Assembly (NCBI RefSeq): GCF_025770765.1
Contig: NZ_JANZKY010000005.1
Location: 62,001 to 126,000 of the forward strand
Direction of reading: 5' to 3'
DNA length: 64,000 bases
Source of the DNA: Propionivibrio soli
GTDB taxonomy: Bacteria; Pseudomonadota; Gammaproteobacteria; Burkholderiales; Rhodocyclaceae
The notes beneath the pieces are model-generated. The model saw only the letters and a list, made by a program, of their open reading frames with translations. It was not told where the DNA came from and did no database searches. Below, piece after piece: positions 44,788-53,463 of the stretch (positions are counted from its first letter, which is position 1; each line of letters begins with the position of its first letter). A program made the position numbers and the translations under genes.

Positions 44788-45861
44788 ATGAATGCCCCCC
44801 AGGTTAAGCCGGGTGTTATCGCCGGTGACGATTTGCAGTCCCTCTTCGCGTTCGCCAAGGCCAACAGGTTTGCCTTGCCTGCCGTCAACGTCATCAACAC
44901 GAGCACGGTGAACGCGGTAATGGAAGCGGCCGCAGAGATCAAGTCGCCGGCCATCATCCAGTTCTCCAACGGCGGCGCACAGTTCTACGCCGGCAAGGCG
45001 CTGAACAACGACGCACAACGCGCTTGCATCGCCGGTGCTGTCTCCGGCGCACAGCATATTCACGCACTGGCTGCCATGTACGGCGCCAGCATCGTTCTCC
45101 ACACCGACCACGCCGCCAAGAAGCTGCTGCCGTGGATCGACGGCTTGCTCGACGCCGGTGAAGCGTTCTACAAGGCCAACGGCAAGCCGCTGTTCAGCTC
45201 GCACATGCTTGACCTGTCTGAGGAGCCGCTGCAAGAGAACATCGAGATCTGCAAGCGCTACCTCGAGCGCATGAGCAAGATCGGCATGACCCTCGAAATC
45301 GAACTCGGCGTCACCGGAGGCGAGGAAGACGGCGTGGACAACAGCGGCGTCGACAGCTCCAAGCTGTACACGCAGCCGGAAGACGTCGCCTACGCTTACG
45401 AGCAACTGTCGAAGATCAGCAACCGCTTCACGATCGCCGCGTCGTTCGGCAACGTGCATGGCGTTTACAAGCCCGGCAACGTCAAGCTGCAGCCGATCAT
45501 CCTGAAGAACTCGCAAGAATACATCCAGAAGAAGTTCGGCACCAAGGCGCAGCCGATCGACTTCGTGTTCCACGGCGGCTCGGGCTCGACGCTCGAAGAA
45601 ATCCGCGAAGCGATTTCCTACGGCGTGATCAAGATGAACATCGACACCGACACGCAGTGGGCGTTCTGGGACGGCGTTCGCGGCTTCTACAAGAAGAACG
45701 AGGGTTACCTCCAGGGCCAGATCGGCAATCCGGAAGGCGAAGACAAGCCGAACAAGAAGTACTACGACCCGCGCGTCTGGCTGCGCAAGGGCGAAGAGTC
45801 CTTCAAGGCGCGCCTCAAGCAAGCCTTTACCGACCTCAACAACGTCGGTACGCTGGGCTAA
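44788..45861 (+). CDS. fba: Fructose-bisphosphate aldolase, class II
   Basis: This is a zinc-dependent aldolase of glycolysis/gluconeogenesis and the Calvin cycle, 357 residues from the ATG at 44788 (MNAPQVKPGVIAGDDLQSLF). The frame is open further upstream, but the candidate TATAAT promoter lies in that extension. Zinc ligands and catalytic residues are in VLHTDHAAKKLLPW, GVTGGEEDGV, GNVHGVYKPGN and VFHGGSGST, the typical type IIA (E. coli FbaA-like) set, in agreement with the length. A strong terminator follows. Confidence 0.97.
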   Translation: MNAPQVKPGVIAGDDLQSLFAFAKANRFALPAVNVINTSTVNAVMEAAAEIKSPAIIQFSNGGAQFYAGKALNNDAQRACIAGAVSGAQHIHALAAMYGASIVLHTDHAAKKLLPWIDGLLDAGEAFYKANGKPLFSSHMLDLSEEPLQENIEICKRYLERMSKIGMTLEIELGVTGGEEDGVDNSGVDSSKLYTQPEDVAYAYEQLSKISNRFTIAASFGNVHGVYKPGNVKLQPIILKNSQEYIQKKFGTKAQPIDFVFHGGSGSTLEEIREAISYGVIKMNIDTDTQWAFWDGVRGFYKKNEGYLQGQIGNPEGEDKPNKKYYDPRVWLRKGEESFKARLKQAFTDLNNVGTLG

Positions 45862-45876
45862 GCGATTGCAGTCAGG

Positions 45877-45906
45877 AAAAAGCCGGCTCAGTGCCGGCTT
45901 TTTTTT
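45877..45906 (+). terminator. Rho-independent terminator after fba
   Basis: The stem AAGCCGGC/GCCGGCTT (45880-45887 with 45893-45900) has a TCAGT loop. It is extended by flanking A and T runs and ends in an eight-T stretch, 15 bp after the fba stop. Confidence 0.93.
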
Positions 45907-45970
45907 CGCCCATTCCTCGGCACCGGAGCAGGACTGAAAACATCAACTCCCGGTACCGGATCGCGAGTAA

Positions 45971-46582
45971 TCAGACGACCGGATGGACGACAAAAACCTC
46001 CGGGTCATGGCGATGCTCGCCAAGCAGCCGGCGCACGCGCTCCTGCCAGAGCAGGCCGAAACGCTGCTGCTCGGCCGGAGAGCCTTCGCCACTGATGCAC
46101 CGGGCCATCAGCGCGGACAGCTCCGGAGAGGCCGGCACTTTGCCCGGATAAGCGGCGGCGTCCACCTGCGCACCAGTGTCGAGGCGCGAGAAGCGTAGGT
46201 CGAGCCGCAAGCTCGCGTTGAATCGCATCAAGCCGCGCCGTACGAAACGGCTGTTGAGCCCGGCGAAACCGCCCTCTCCCGCAGCGCCAGTGAGGAGCGT
46301 CACGACACTGGCCACAACGCCGGTAACGCCTTCCTCATAGCGATCGGCAAACTCGACCGACACGCCGCCGCGCTCTGGCATCTGGTCGTCATAGAGCGCC
46401 TTCAACGCAAGACACGTCAGCCAGTACGCGGAAGCGACGGTTGGACAGGAGTGCCCCGCGAGCTTCACGGCATCCAGATAGCTGTAATCGAAGATCCCCG
46501 TATTGCTGGCTCCGAGAAACTGCGCCAACGGCTCGCGCACAGCGAGATGAGGGATCGTGTCGAAAAACCCCGGGTGACTCAT
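45971..46582 (-). CDS. FmdE-like domain protein
   Basis: This is a 203-residue soluble protein. The segment LAGHSCPTVASAYWLTCLALKALY (His44 and Cys46 at its start) resembles the GHxCPG metal-site motif of the FmdE family, first named after the formylmethanofuran dehydrogenase operon. Here the Gly after Pro is Thr, so the match is partial. The conserved PERGGVSVEFAD segment and the C-terminal region have no motif I know. The start overlaps the end of the hemerythrin gene by four bases, so the two are coupled. Located in a nitric-oxide gene island, it may have a role in NO or metal handling; that is inference only. Confidence 0.72.
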   Translation of the reverse strand: MSHPGFFDTIPHLAVREPLAQFLGASNTGIFDYSYLDAVKLAGHSCPTVASAYWLTCLALKALYDDQMPERGGVSVEFADRYEEGVTGVVASVVTLLTGAAGEGGFAGLNSRFVRRGLMRFNASLRLDLRFSRLDTGAQVDAAAYPGKVPASPELSALMARCISGEGSPAEQQRFGLLWQERVRRLLGEHRHDPEVFVVHPVV

Positions 46583-47055
46583 GGCAACTCCTGATTGTGA
46601 TCGGACACCAAATGGTTGTTGCTTCCCCTTGCGGTGGCGTCAGGGTCTTCGGCCAATGCATCGAGGGTCGCCGACGCCAAGAGCGACTCGGCAAGTGGAA
46701 AAAGCTCACGCTCCTCGAACCGCACATGCGCCGTCAATTGTTCGCCGAACGATACGAGCATCCCGACGTTCCCTCCATCCTCAAGACGGCCGATAGTACC
46801 CCTCATCGTGTCGTGTTCGGCGCGCACACGCTCACTGGCACTGCACGCACCGGCTGCTATCAATGCCGGCAATAATCGTGCTTCCTCTGCTACGAAATGC
46901 GGTTCGAGCTCACGCCTGAAGACGCGCAGGGCTTTGGCGATCAGCGCCGCCGCTTCGCTCGAACCTAAGGTCATTGCCGCTCGCGCCTGTTTCGCCAGGA
47001 CGAGAGCCTGGTGATGCTCACGCGACCATTGCGCAAGACCCGCGTGCCGTTTCAT
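46579..47055 (-). CDS. Hemerythrin HHE-domain protein
   Basis: This is a 158-residue four-helix protein with the spaced His/Glu pattern of hemerythrin-like diiron sites: SREHHQAL near the N-terminus, ELEPHFVAEEARLLP, RAEHDTMRG, and AHVRFEERELFPL. These provide the histidines and carboxylates for two irons. Relatives bind O2 or NO, or repair nitrosylated Fe-S clusters (the YtfE/RIC type has a ScdA-like N-terminal domain, which is absent here). It is divergent from the nitric oxide reductase gene with 260 bp between them, and coupled to the FmdE-like gene. Confidence 0.9.
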   Translation of the reverse strand: MKRHAGLAQWSREHHQALVLAKQARAAMTLGSSEAAALIAKALRVFRRELEPHFVAEEARLLPALIAAGACSASERVRAEHDTMRGTIGRLEDGGNVGMLVSFGEQLTAHVRFEERELFPLAESLLASATLDALAEDPDATARGSNNHLVSDHNQELP

Positions 47056-47155
47056 CTCTTCGTTCTCCGCAATCGATAGTCAGGACACTTTCCGCGGGCG
47101 CCAGCGCCCGGCGCAACCACTCCGTGTTCCATCGCATCCATAAGTAGTACAAAAA

Positions 47156-47211
47156 ATGTTGCTTTAAGAAATCAGCATCGCTACAATTAAGCGGTATTTA
47201 TTTTACCGCTT
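47156..47211 (+). promoter_or_regulatory. Nitric oxide reductase promoter with NsrR-like operators
   Basis: A promoter is visible: -35 TTGCTT (47159-47164), 17 bp, -10 TACAAT (47182-47187). Right after the -10 lies a 23-bp imperfect palindrome of 11-1-11 design (47189-47211), with half-sites AAGCGGTATTT and TTTTACCGCTT; its outer 8 bp are perfectly complementary. A second, weaker palindrome (47156-47178; ATGTTGCTTT ... AAATCAGCAT) covers the -35. Both fit the general AAG-N2-GTATTT form of NsrR operators, and an NsrR gene lies 5 kb away. The divergent hemerythrin gene may share the control. Confidence 0.7.
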
Positions 47212-47318
47212 TAAGAGTGGTAATGACAAAGGCAGCGTTTTCCCTTCCGTTCTCAGGGAATGAGCAAGCCGCCGCGTCGTTACCGCGCATCGTCAATCCA
47301 ACGTACAGGGAAACCGCC

Positions 47319-49613
47319 ATGCACAACACCCGCAAGCTCTGGACCTGGCTCGCCGTCATCTGCGTGCTCTCGTTCACCGCGCTCGGTTGGGTGGGCACCG
47401 AGATTTATCTCAACGCCCCGCCGATTCCAAAATCCGTCGTCAGCGCCAAGGGCGACGTTCTCTTCTCCGAGGGTCAGGTTGACCGAGGTCAGGAAGCCTG
47501 GCGCGCCGCCGGCGGTCAACAACTCGGCACCGTCTGGGGCCACGGGAGTTACCTCGCGCCCGATTGGTCTGCGGACTGGTTGCATCGTGAGGCGGTAGCG
47601 CTGAGGGAAATCTGGGCAAAACGCGATTCCGGTACTGCTTACAAGGATTTGCAGCCGGGACGACGGGCGCAACTTGATGCCAACCTGAAGGAAGAAATGC
47701 GGCGCAACACCTACGACGCCTCCAACGGCTCCATTACGCTGTCGCCTGAACGGGCCGAAGCGGTGAAGCAGGTCGCGGCGCACTACGCCGGTCTCTTCGG
47801 CAACGAAGCATCGCTCGACGCGCTACGTGCTCAGTACGCGATGAAGTCCGGCTCGCTGCACGATCCCGTCGACCGAGAGGCGCTGACGGCATTCTTCTTC
47901 TGGAGCGCGTGGTCGGCGACCACCGATCGTCCGGGTCAGGCCGACCTCAGCTACACGAGCAACTGGCCGCATGAACCGCTCGTCGGTAACACCCCGACCG
48001 CGAATACGGGCATCTGGTCGGTAGCCAGCGTGATTCTGATGATCGGGGCCATCGGCGGCATGATCTTCTTCCATTCGTCGCGCAAGGAAGAGGACGACCC
48101 CGCCGCACCGAAGGCCGACCCGCTGTTCAATTTGAAACCGACGCCATCGATGCTGGCAACGCGCAAGTATTTCTACGTGGTCATCGCGCTGATCCTCGCT
48201 CAGGTCGGCATGGGCGTCATCACCGCCCATTACGCTGTGGAAGGGCAGAGTTTCTTCGGCATTCCGCTCGGCGAGATTCTTCCATACACGGTTAGTCGTA
48301 CGATCCACACGCAGTTTGCCGTGCTGTGGATCGCCACCGCGTGGCTGGCCACGGGGCTTTATATCGCACCGGCGATTTCCGGCGTCGAGCCGAAATTCCA
48401 GAAGTTCGGCGTGAACTTCCTGTTCTACGCTTTGCTGCTCATCGTCGCCGGATCGACCCTCACCGGCTGGCTCGGCACGTTGCAGAACATCGGCAACAGC
48501 TTCAGCTTCTGGGTCGGCAATCAAGGACTCGAGTTCACGAGCATGGGCCGCGTGTGGCAGATCCTGCTGTTCGTCGGTCTCATCCTGTGGGTGACGTTGC
48601 TCGGGCGCGGCTTGTGGCCCGCGCTGAAGAGGCCGTCCGAGAGCCGCGGCGTACTCGCCATGGTGTTTCTGTCGGCCGTCTGCATCGGCGGCTTCTACGC
48701 CACCTCGCTGACTTGGGGGCGGCACACGCACTATTCGATGATCGAGTACTGGCGCTGGTGGCTGGTACACCTGTGGGTCGAAGGTTTCTTCGAAGTGTTC
48801 GCCACCGCGGTCATTGCCTTGCTCTTCACTCGGCTCGGCCTGATTCGCGCCGCGACCGCCAATAGCGCCATCGTGCTGGAAACGATCGTCTTCCTCTTCG
48901 GCGGCATCCTCGGCACGCTGCACCATCTCTACTTCACGGGCACGCCTACCTCGGTGATCGCCATCGGCGCCATGTTCTCGGCGCTTGAAGTGGTGCCGCT
49001 GACGATGATCGGCGTCGAAGCCTATCGGAACTACCACCGCGCCCAAGCCGCGCCGTGGGTCAGCGCTTACAAATGGGCGATCTTCTCGTTCATCGCCGTC
49101 GGCTTCTGGAACCTTGTGGGCGCCGGCTTGCTGGGCTTCTCGATCAACACACCGATTGCGCTTTACTACATGCAAGGCATGAACATGACGGCGGCACACG
49201 GCCACGCCGCGTTGTTTGGCGTCTATGGCATGCTCGGCATTGGACTGATGCTGTTTTGCCTGCGTGGACTGGTAAATCGCTTTGCGTGGTCCGACAAGCT
49301 GCTGGCTGTGATGTTCTGGTCGGTCAACATCGGCCTGGCAATGATGGTCTTCATATCGCTCGTCCCCGCCGGCCTCTACCAGGCCTGGGCCAGCATCACG
49401 CATGGTGTGTGGTTCGCACGCTCGCCGGAGTTTGTACATTCGTTCCTCATGGAACTCTTCGTCTGGCTGCGTGTTCCAGGGGACATCGTGTTCGCGATCG
49501 GGGTCGCGGCGCTCGCGTTGTTCGCGCTCCGTCTCTTGAGCGGCGGAAAAGCAACGGCAAGCCAAGGAGCTGGAGAAGCGACGACGCTAAGATCCGTCAC
49601 GCCCGGCGCCTAA
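47319..49613 (+). CDS. norB: Quinol-dependent nitric oxide reductase (qNor)
   Basis: This is a single-subunit heme-copper-oxidase relative that reduces NO to N2O with quinol electrons. The frame is open from 47217, but the ATG at 47319 (MHNTRKLWTWLAVICV) is preceded by AGGGAA and gives 764 residues, the normal qNor length. The N-terminal half has one helix and a large periplasmic domain fused like NorC, without a CxxCH heme motif, as expected for qNor. Heme and Fe_B ligands are visible in VSRTIHTQFAVLWIATAWL, RHTHYSMIEYWRWWLVHLWVEGFFE, GTLHHLYFTGTP and AAHGHAALFGVYG. The glutamates near the site are kept. It is monocistronic, with a terminator 30 bp downstream. Confidence 0.95.
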   Translation: MHNTRKLWTWLAVICVLSFTALGWVGTEIYLNAPPIPKSVVSAKGDVLFSEGQVDRGQEAWRAAGGQQLGTVWGHGSYLAPDWSADWLHREAVALREIWAKRDSGTAYKDLQPGRRAQLDANLKEEMRRNTYDASNGSITLSPERAEAVKQVAAHYAGLFGNEASLDALRAQYAMKSGSLHDPVDREALTAFFFWSAWSATTDRPGQADLSYTSNWPHEPLVGNTPTANTGIWSVASVILMIGAIGGMIFFHSSRKEEDDPAAPKADPLFNLKPTPSMLATRKYFYVVIALILAQVGMGVITAHYAVEGQSFFGIPLGEILPYTVSRTIHTQFAVLWIATAWLATGLYIAPAISGVEPKFQKFGVNFLFYALLLIVAGSTLTGWLGTLQNIGNSFSFWVGNQGLEFTSMGRVWQILLFVGLILWVTLLGRGLWPALKRPSESRGVLAMVFLSAVCIGGFYATSLTWGRHTHYSMIEYWRWWLVHLWVEGFFEVFATAVIALLFTRLGLIRAATANSAIVLETIVFLFGGILGTLHHLYFTGTPTSVIAIGAMFSALEVVPLTMIGVEAYRNYHRAQAAPWVSAYKWAIFSFIAVGFWNLVGAGLLGFSINTPIALYYMQGMNMTAAHGHAALFGVYGMLGIGLMLFCLRGLVNRFAWSDKLLAVMFWSVNIGLAMMVFISLVPAGLYQAWASITHGVWFARSPEFVHSFLMELFVWLRVPGDIVFAIGVAALALFALRLLSGGKATASQGAGEATTLRSVTPGA

Positions 49614-49645
49614 CGCTGACGCCTTAGAGCATCTCCGCTTGAGGC

Positions 49646-49675
49646 AACGCCTGGCCGCCATCGCGGTCAGGCGTT
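49646..49675 (+). terminator. Rho-independent terminator after norB
   Basis: A 13-bp stem with one G-T wobble (49646-49658 with 49663-49675) and a CATC loop is followed by TTTTT. It stands between the convergent norB and cax genes. Confidence 0.92.
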
Positions 49676-49687
49676 TTTCATTTGAGA

Positions 49688-50773
49688 TCAGGCCGGCAGA
49701 TAAAAGAAGGCCAAGCCGAGAATCAGGTAGACGGCCAGCAGCATCACGCCTTCCATCCAGTTCGTTTCGCCGTCATAGGTGATCAGCACGACGATCAGTG
49801 CGGAGCAACCGACGGCAATAATTTCGAAGGTGGTGAAAAGCAGGTTCATCGGCTGTCCGAACAGGTAGCCGCAGAACACAAGCAACGGCGCAACGAACAA
49901 TGCAATCTGGATACTTGAGCCAATCGCGATATTGATCGCCAGGTCCATGTGGTTCTTGAGCGCCATCATCACCGCGGTGCTGTGTTCGGCGGCGTTACCG
50001 ACGATGGCGACCAGAATGACGCCGATGAAAATGTCCGTGAGGCCCCATATTTTGGCGGTGTGCTCAACGGCGCCGACGAGGAACTCGCTCATCACCGCCA
50101 CCAGCGCGGTGGCCACCAGCAAAACCAGCATCGATTTTCCCTGGCTCCATGTCGCGACATCGAGCGCCTCGTCGGACTCTTCCGGCGACTCGCCAAGATA
50201 TAGATGCGAATGGGTGCGCAAGCTGAAAATCAGGCTGAGAAGGTAGCAGGCGAATAGAACGATTGCGATTTCGAGACTCAATTCCTGCTCGTGCGGCTCG
50301 GGGCGATCAGACACGAGCATGTGGAAGATCGCCGGGATCACCAGGCCGACAGTCGACAGCGCGAGGAGCGTCGTGCCGACCGAAGTGGCCGTGCTGTTGA
50401 AACGCTGCCGCTTGTAGCGAAGACCGCCGGCAAGCACGCTCGCTCCGAGCACGAGCAAAACGTTACCGATGATCGATCCCGTGATGGACGCTTTGACCAC
50501 GTCCAGCAGCCCTTCCCGCAAAGCGACGAGCCCGATGATGAGCTCCGCCGCGTTACCGAAGGTCGCGTTAAGCAACCCCCCAATGCCGGCGCCGTGGTGT
50601 TCCGCCAAGTGTTCCGTCGCGGTTCCCATCAGACCGGCCAGCGGGATAATTGCCAGTCCCGACGTCACGAAGATCCACGCCGGGTCAGCATGCATTAACT
50701 CCAACACAGCGCATATGGGGATGAAGACGAGGAACGTATCCAGCGGCGTGATCTGAAGCGAACCGATTTTCAT
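49688..50773 (-). CDS. cax: Calcium/proton antiporter (CaCA family)
   Basis: This is a 361-residue, eleven-helix exchanger. The two inverted alpha-repeats characteristic of the CAX branch are clear: [21 protein letters not shown] (residues about 87-107) and [22 protein letters not shown]. Their glutamates bind the cation. Between them is the acidic-rich loop PEESDEALD, which in relatives influences calcium sensing. It is convergent with norB and shares no promoter with the NO genes. There is no direct evidence for an NO-related role. Confidence 0.92.
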   Translation of the reverse strand: MKIGSLQITPLDTFLVFIPICAVLELMHADPAWIFVTSGLAIIPLAGLMGTATEHLAEHHGAGIGGLLNATFGNAAELIIGLVALREGLLDVVKASITGSIIGNVLLVLGASVLAGGLRYKRQRFNSTATSVGTTLLALSTVGLVIPAIFHMLVSDRPEPHEQELSLEIAIVLFACYLLSLIFSLRTHSHLYLGESPEESDEALDVATWSQGKSMLVLLVATALVAVMSEFLVGAVEHTAKIWGLTDIFIGVILVAIVGNAAEHSTAVMMALKNHMDLAINIAIGSSIQIALFVAPLLVFCGYLFGQPMNLLFTTFEIIAVGCSALIVVLITYDGETNWMEGVMLLAVYLILGLAFFYLPA

Positions 50774-50984
50774 GGTTGTTGTTCTCCGCGAAGTTCCGGC
50801 GCAGCCAACGCCGGTAGGGACGGATAACGGTCGCGATTCGAAGCAGCCCGTACTTAGCGCCGAGACTGCCCGGCCGCAAGCGTTCTTGAAGAGGCTGAGG
50901 ACGATTCTACTCGGCGCAAAGGCGTAACGCGAAGCCCCCTTCCGCGTGTTGCTGGGCGCGTGCCAGGCACACTACTCGACCTAC

Positions 50985-52175
50985 CTAGCCTTCTTTTCCG
51001 TCCTCGCGAGGCCGTACGTAGATTGGGACGAAACGCGTTCCCCAGGCCACAAAAGCCGCCAGGGCAATGACGGCGGATGCGACGTAAAGCGGCTGTTGCC
51101 ACCCCGGAACCACATCGGCGGCCACCCGTGTGACGGCAACCCCGTGCATGAGCCAATACAGCGACCAAGTGAATCGGCTAGCGACCAATGGGCGCCCGGA
51201 GTGGCCCAAGCTGACGCGCGTAACGAACCCGAGCAGCATCGTCGCGAAGAAGCCGATCGTGAGCGCGTGCAAAGGCGCGAAACCGAGAACGTAACGGTCT
51301 TGAGCCTCGAACAGTCCTTGCAACGAGAATAGCGCGAGGGACACCGCCGACCAGGCAAGGGAGGCATGCAGCATCGCCAGCAGAGGAACCTTGAATGACG
51401 GCACGAGGCCCCACCGCCAAACGGTATAGGCGAGAACAGCGGCAAACAACGCGTCTACGGGCCACGTAGCCACACCGAGCATAGCCAGTGCGCCATGCAT
51501 CCAGGCGAACCCAACCAGCGCAAGGAGGAGTACAGGAGGATTCCATACGACGTAGGGGACGAGAACGTTCCCACTGAAAAACGGAACCATCCGGTGGGAG
51601 ACGATGAGAAACACCGGCAGGAGAAAACCCCACACACCGAGATGCACCGCGGCCTGCCACACCCCCGCACCATAACCAGCACTCCATGCGATGGCCATTA
51701 GCTGGGCGAGTAAACCGAGGATGAAGGCGGCGGCGATCAAGTGAGCGTGCCGTTTGTCAGGAACGTCGCTGGCACGGATACGCCCGATCCACACAAGAAC
51801 CGCGGCCGCCCAGGAGATCGCATGAAGGGCTATGCCAAACGGCAGCGCCGCAGGGACCCATCCACCGCCGAGCACGAGCAAGGTGCCGAATCCGTAACCC
51901 ACCATGACCGGGACATAGACGCGCAATGTGGGAGCCGCCACCCGGAGCCACCGCGGACCGGCCGTGTAAATAAACCCCAGCATGAACAGCGGGAAGAATC
52001 CGAAAAGCATCAGATATCCGTGCAACAGCATCGCCGGCAGAATCATGCCGAGAGCGGCACCGCGCACACGGGCCAGCATTTCGACCGCCCACCAGCCGAG
52101 GCTCAGGAGCAGCAAGACACAACCAAGGAGAAACCCGATACGGTGGGGGGCGACGAACGCGGTAATTTTCTTCAT
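50985..52175 (-). CDS. nnrS: NnrS family membrane protein
   Basis: This is a 396-residue protein with about twelve membrane helices, the NnrS family. Family features are the histidine-bearing MLLHGYLMLFGFFPLFMLGFIYTAGPRWL segment and IVSHRMVPFFSGN, then HALTIGFFATMLLGFVTRVSLGHSGRPL. NnrS is heme- and copper-containing and protects against nitrosative stress, probably by limiting dinitrosyl-iron formation; it is commonly controlled by NsrR or NnrR. Here it is divergent from nsrR across 291 bp. The nearest NsrR-like box is about 225 bp from its start, closer to nsrR. Confidence 0.93.
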   Translation of the reverse strand: MKKITAFVAPHRIGFLLGCVLLLLSLGWWAVEMLARVRGAALGMILPAMLLHGYLMLFGFFPLFMLGFIYTAGPRWLRVAAPTLRVYVPVMVGYGFGTLLVLGGGWVPAALPFGIALHAISWAAAVLVWIGRIRASDVPDKRHAHLIAAAFILGLLAQLMAIAWSAGYGAGVWQAAVHLGVWGFLLPVFLIVSHRMVPFFSGNVLVPYVVWNPPVLLLALVGFAWMHGALAMLGVATWPVDALFAAVLAYTVWRWGLVPSFKVPLLAMLHASLAWSAVSLALFSLQGLFEAQDRYVLGFAPLHALTIGFFATMLLGFVTRVSLGHSGRPLVASRFTWSLYWLMHGVAVTRVAADVVPGWQQPLYVASAVIALAAFVAWGTRFVPIYVRPREDGKEG

Positions 52176-52398
52176 GCTGCAAACCTTTCAATTCCTCTCG
52201 GGCACCCGAAGGCTGAAATCCGGATTCCACTCGCCCATTGCATCGGGTCGTTGTCCGTATCACCGCTCGGATGGACCGCGCATGAGGAGTCGGCGGAATC
52301 ACTGCGTTCTGCCCTGACTAGCAGGGACATCAACGAGCCAGAACCACACCGTTTCAATAGACGGTCAAACGCCCAACAGAGTTTCGCCGAGGGTTTAT

Positions 52399-52421
52399 AA
52401 CAAGTATAATTTATACATCTT
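52399..52421 (+). promoter_or_regulatory. NsrR-like operator over the nsrR promoter
   Basis: This is a 23-bp imperfect palindrome of 11-1-11 design, with a perfect GTATAA-T-TTATAC core and right half TTATACATCTT. The complement of that half, AAGATGTATAA, is very close to the known NsrR half-site AAGATGYATTT. The left half matches it at 9 of 11 positions. A TATAAT -10 hexamer (52405-52410) lies inside the operator, 57 bp upstream of nsrR. This implies autorepression. Control of nnrS in the other direction is possible. Confidence 0.72.
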
Positions 52422-52466
52422 AATACACACTTTGACCGGCGCCAACAGACGCCAGGAGCAAACACC

Positions 52467-52967
52467 ATGCGCCTGACCAGTTTTACCGATTACTCGCTGC
52501 GTGTCCTTATGTATTTGGCATTGAAACCGGAGCGGCTGGCCACCATTCCGGAAATCGCCAGGGCGTACGACGTTTCAGAGAATCACCTGATGAAGGTGAC
52601 GCAGCTATTGACGCGCTCCGGTGCGGTGGCCTCGGTTCGCGGCAAAGGCGGCGGCATCCGCCTGGCACGTCCGGCACAGGAAATTCGCTTGGGGGCCATC
52701 GTGCGCGAAGCCGAAGGGAACAGTCCGATCGTCGAGTGCCTCGGCATACAGCCACAATGCAATCTGACGCCAGCCTGCCGTCTCAAAGGAGTGCTTACCG
52801 AGGCCTTCGACGCGCTCTATGCCGTTTTGGATAAATACACGTTGGCCGACATGGTGAGCCAGCCGAAAGTGATGGCCAAGCTGGTGCGGCTCGAAGACGT
52901 GTTCGGGCACGGAGATGCTCAGCGCCCGACCGGTCCGCGAAAAACCGGTAAAGCCCTAGCCTCCTGA
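52467..52967 (+). CDS. nsrR: Nitric-oxide-sensing transcriptional repressor NsrR (Rrf2 family)
   Basis: This is a 166-residue Rrf2-type regulator. The N-terminus MRLTSFTDYSLRVLMYLA and the winged-helix segment VSENHLMKVTQLLTRSGAVASVRGKGGGIRLARPA match NsrR closely. The three ligands for the NO-sensing Fe-S cluster, C91, C98 and C104, appear in ECLGIQPQCNLTPACRL at the spacing expected for NsrR rather than IscR. The YTLADMV segment is also typical. It probably represses norB, itself and perhaps the hemerythrin pair and nnrS. The last 20 residues are a non-conserved tail. Confidence 0.94.
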   Translation: MRLTSFTDYSLRVLMYLALKPERLATIPEIARAYDVSENHLMKVTQLLTRSGAVASVRGKGGGIRLARPAQEIRLGAIVREAEGNSPIVECLGIQPQCNLTPACRLKGVLTEAFDALYAVLDKYTLADMVSQPKVMAKLVRLEDVFGHGDAQRPTGPRKTGKALAS

Positions 52968-53028
52968 CCCAAACCACCGGCTCGTTGTCGGATCGAACCG
53001 CCCGATCCCTTAACGGGACACGGAGAAC

Positions 53029-53382
53029 TCAACAGAGGATTGCGGCGGCCACGTAGCCACGACGGCCACGCTTGAGGAGCTTGCTCAGCCGCCGCTCTGC
53101 TTCGTCCGGAGTCGAACACGCATGATCGAGGAAAGCGTTGCATCCGGCCCAACGTCCCTCGGGCGTGCGCAATGCGACAATCGGCCGTCCGCCGTCGACG
53201 ACGCCGACGAGGCACTGAGGCCCCTCGTCGGCCAAGGGCCACGCCGCCGCCACGAGATCCATTGCCTCATCGCGCGGAATGCACATGGCGATCAAGGCAT
53301 CGATGGGCGAATCGCATTCGATGCAAAGAATGGCAGGGAAATAGCGAACGGCAGAAGGATTCGGGGAAACGAGCGTAGTCAT
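53029..53382 (-). CDS. Cysteine-rich hypothetical protein
   Basis: This is a 117-residue open frame with seven cysteines (C20, C23, C34, C57, C81, C89, C117), including a CxxC at 20-23. I recognise no family. It has no signal peptide and no clear membrane helix. The frame is convergent with nsrR and divergent from the UbiH-family gene, filling what would otherwise be a 500-bp gap. On the plus strand the UbiH frame is open across it, but that upstream part lacks the FAD fold, so the two do not compete for the real UbiH start. The cysteine count could suit a metal or Fe-S site; this is speculation. Confidence 0.5.
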   Translation of the reverse strand: MTTLVSPNPSAVRYFPAILCIECDSPIDALIAMCIPRDEAMDLVAAAWPLADEGPQCLVGVVDGGRPIVALRTPEGRWAGCNAFLDHACSTPDEAERRLSKLLKRGRRGYVAAAILC

Positions 53383-53463
53383 GGACGGGTTCTAGCACGG
53401 CATGCCTCACTTGTAAAACAAACCGGCAACGAGGCACAATCCTCCGTTCACGGAGTATTTTCG

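Noticed and set aside
46579-47055. Hemerythrin gene as ytfE/ric
   Set aside because: It lacks the N-terminal ScdA-type domain and is only 158 residues, so the specific name is not justified.
47823-49565. A 580-codon minus-strand frame inside norB
   Set aside because: Low-complexity Glu/His/Arg-rich translation, antisense to a clear nitric oxide reductase.
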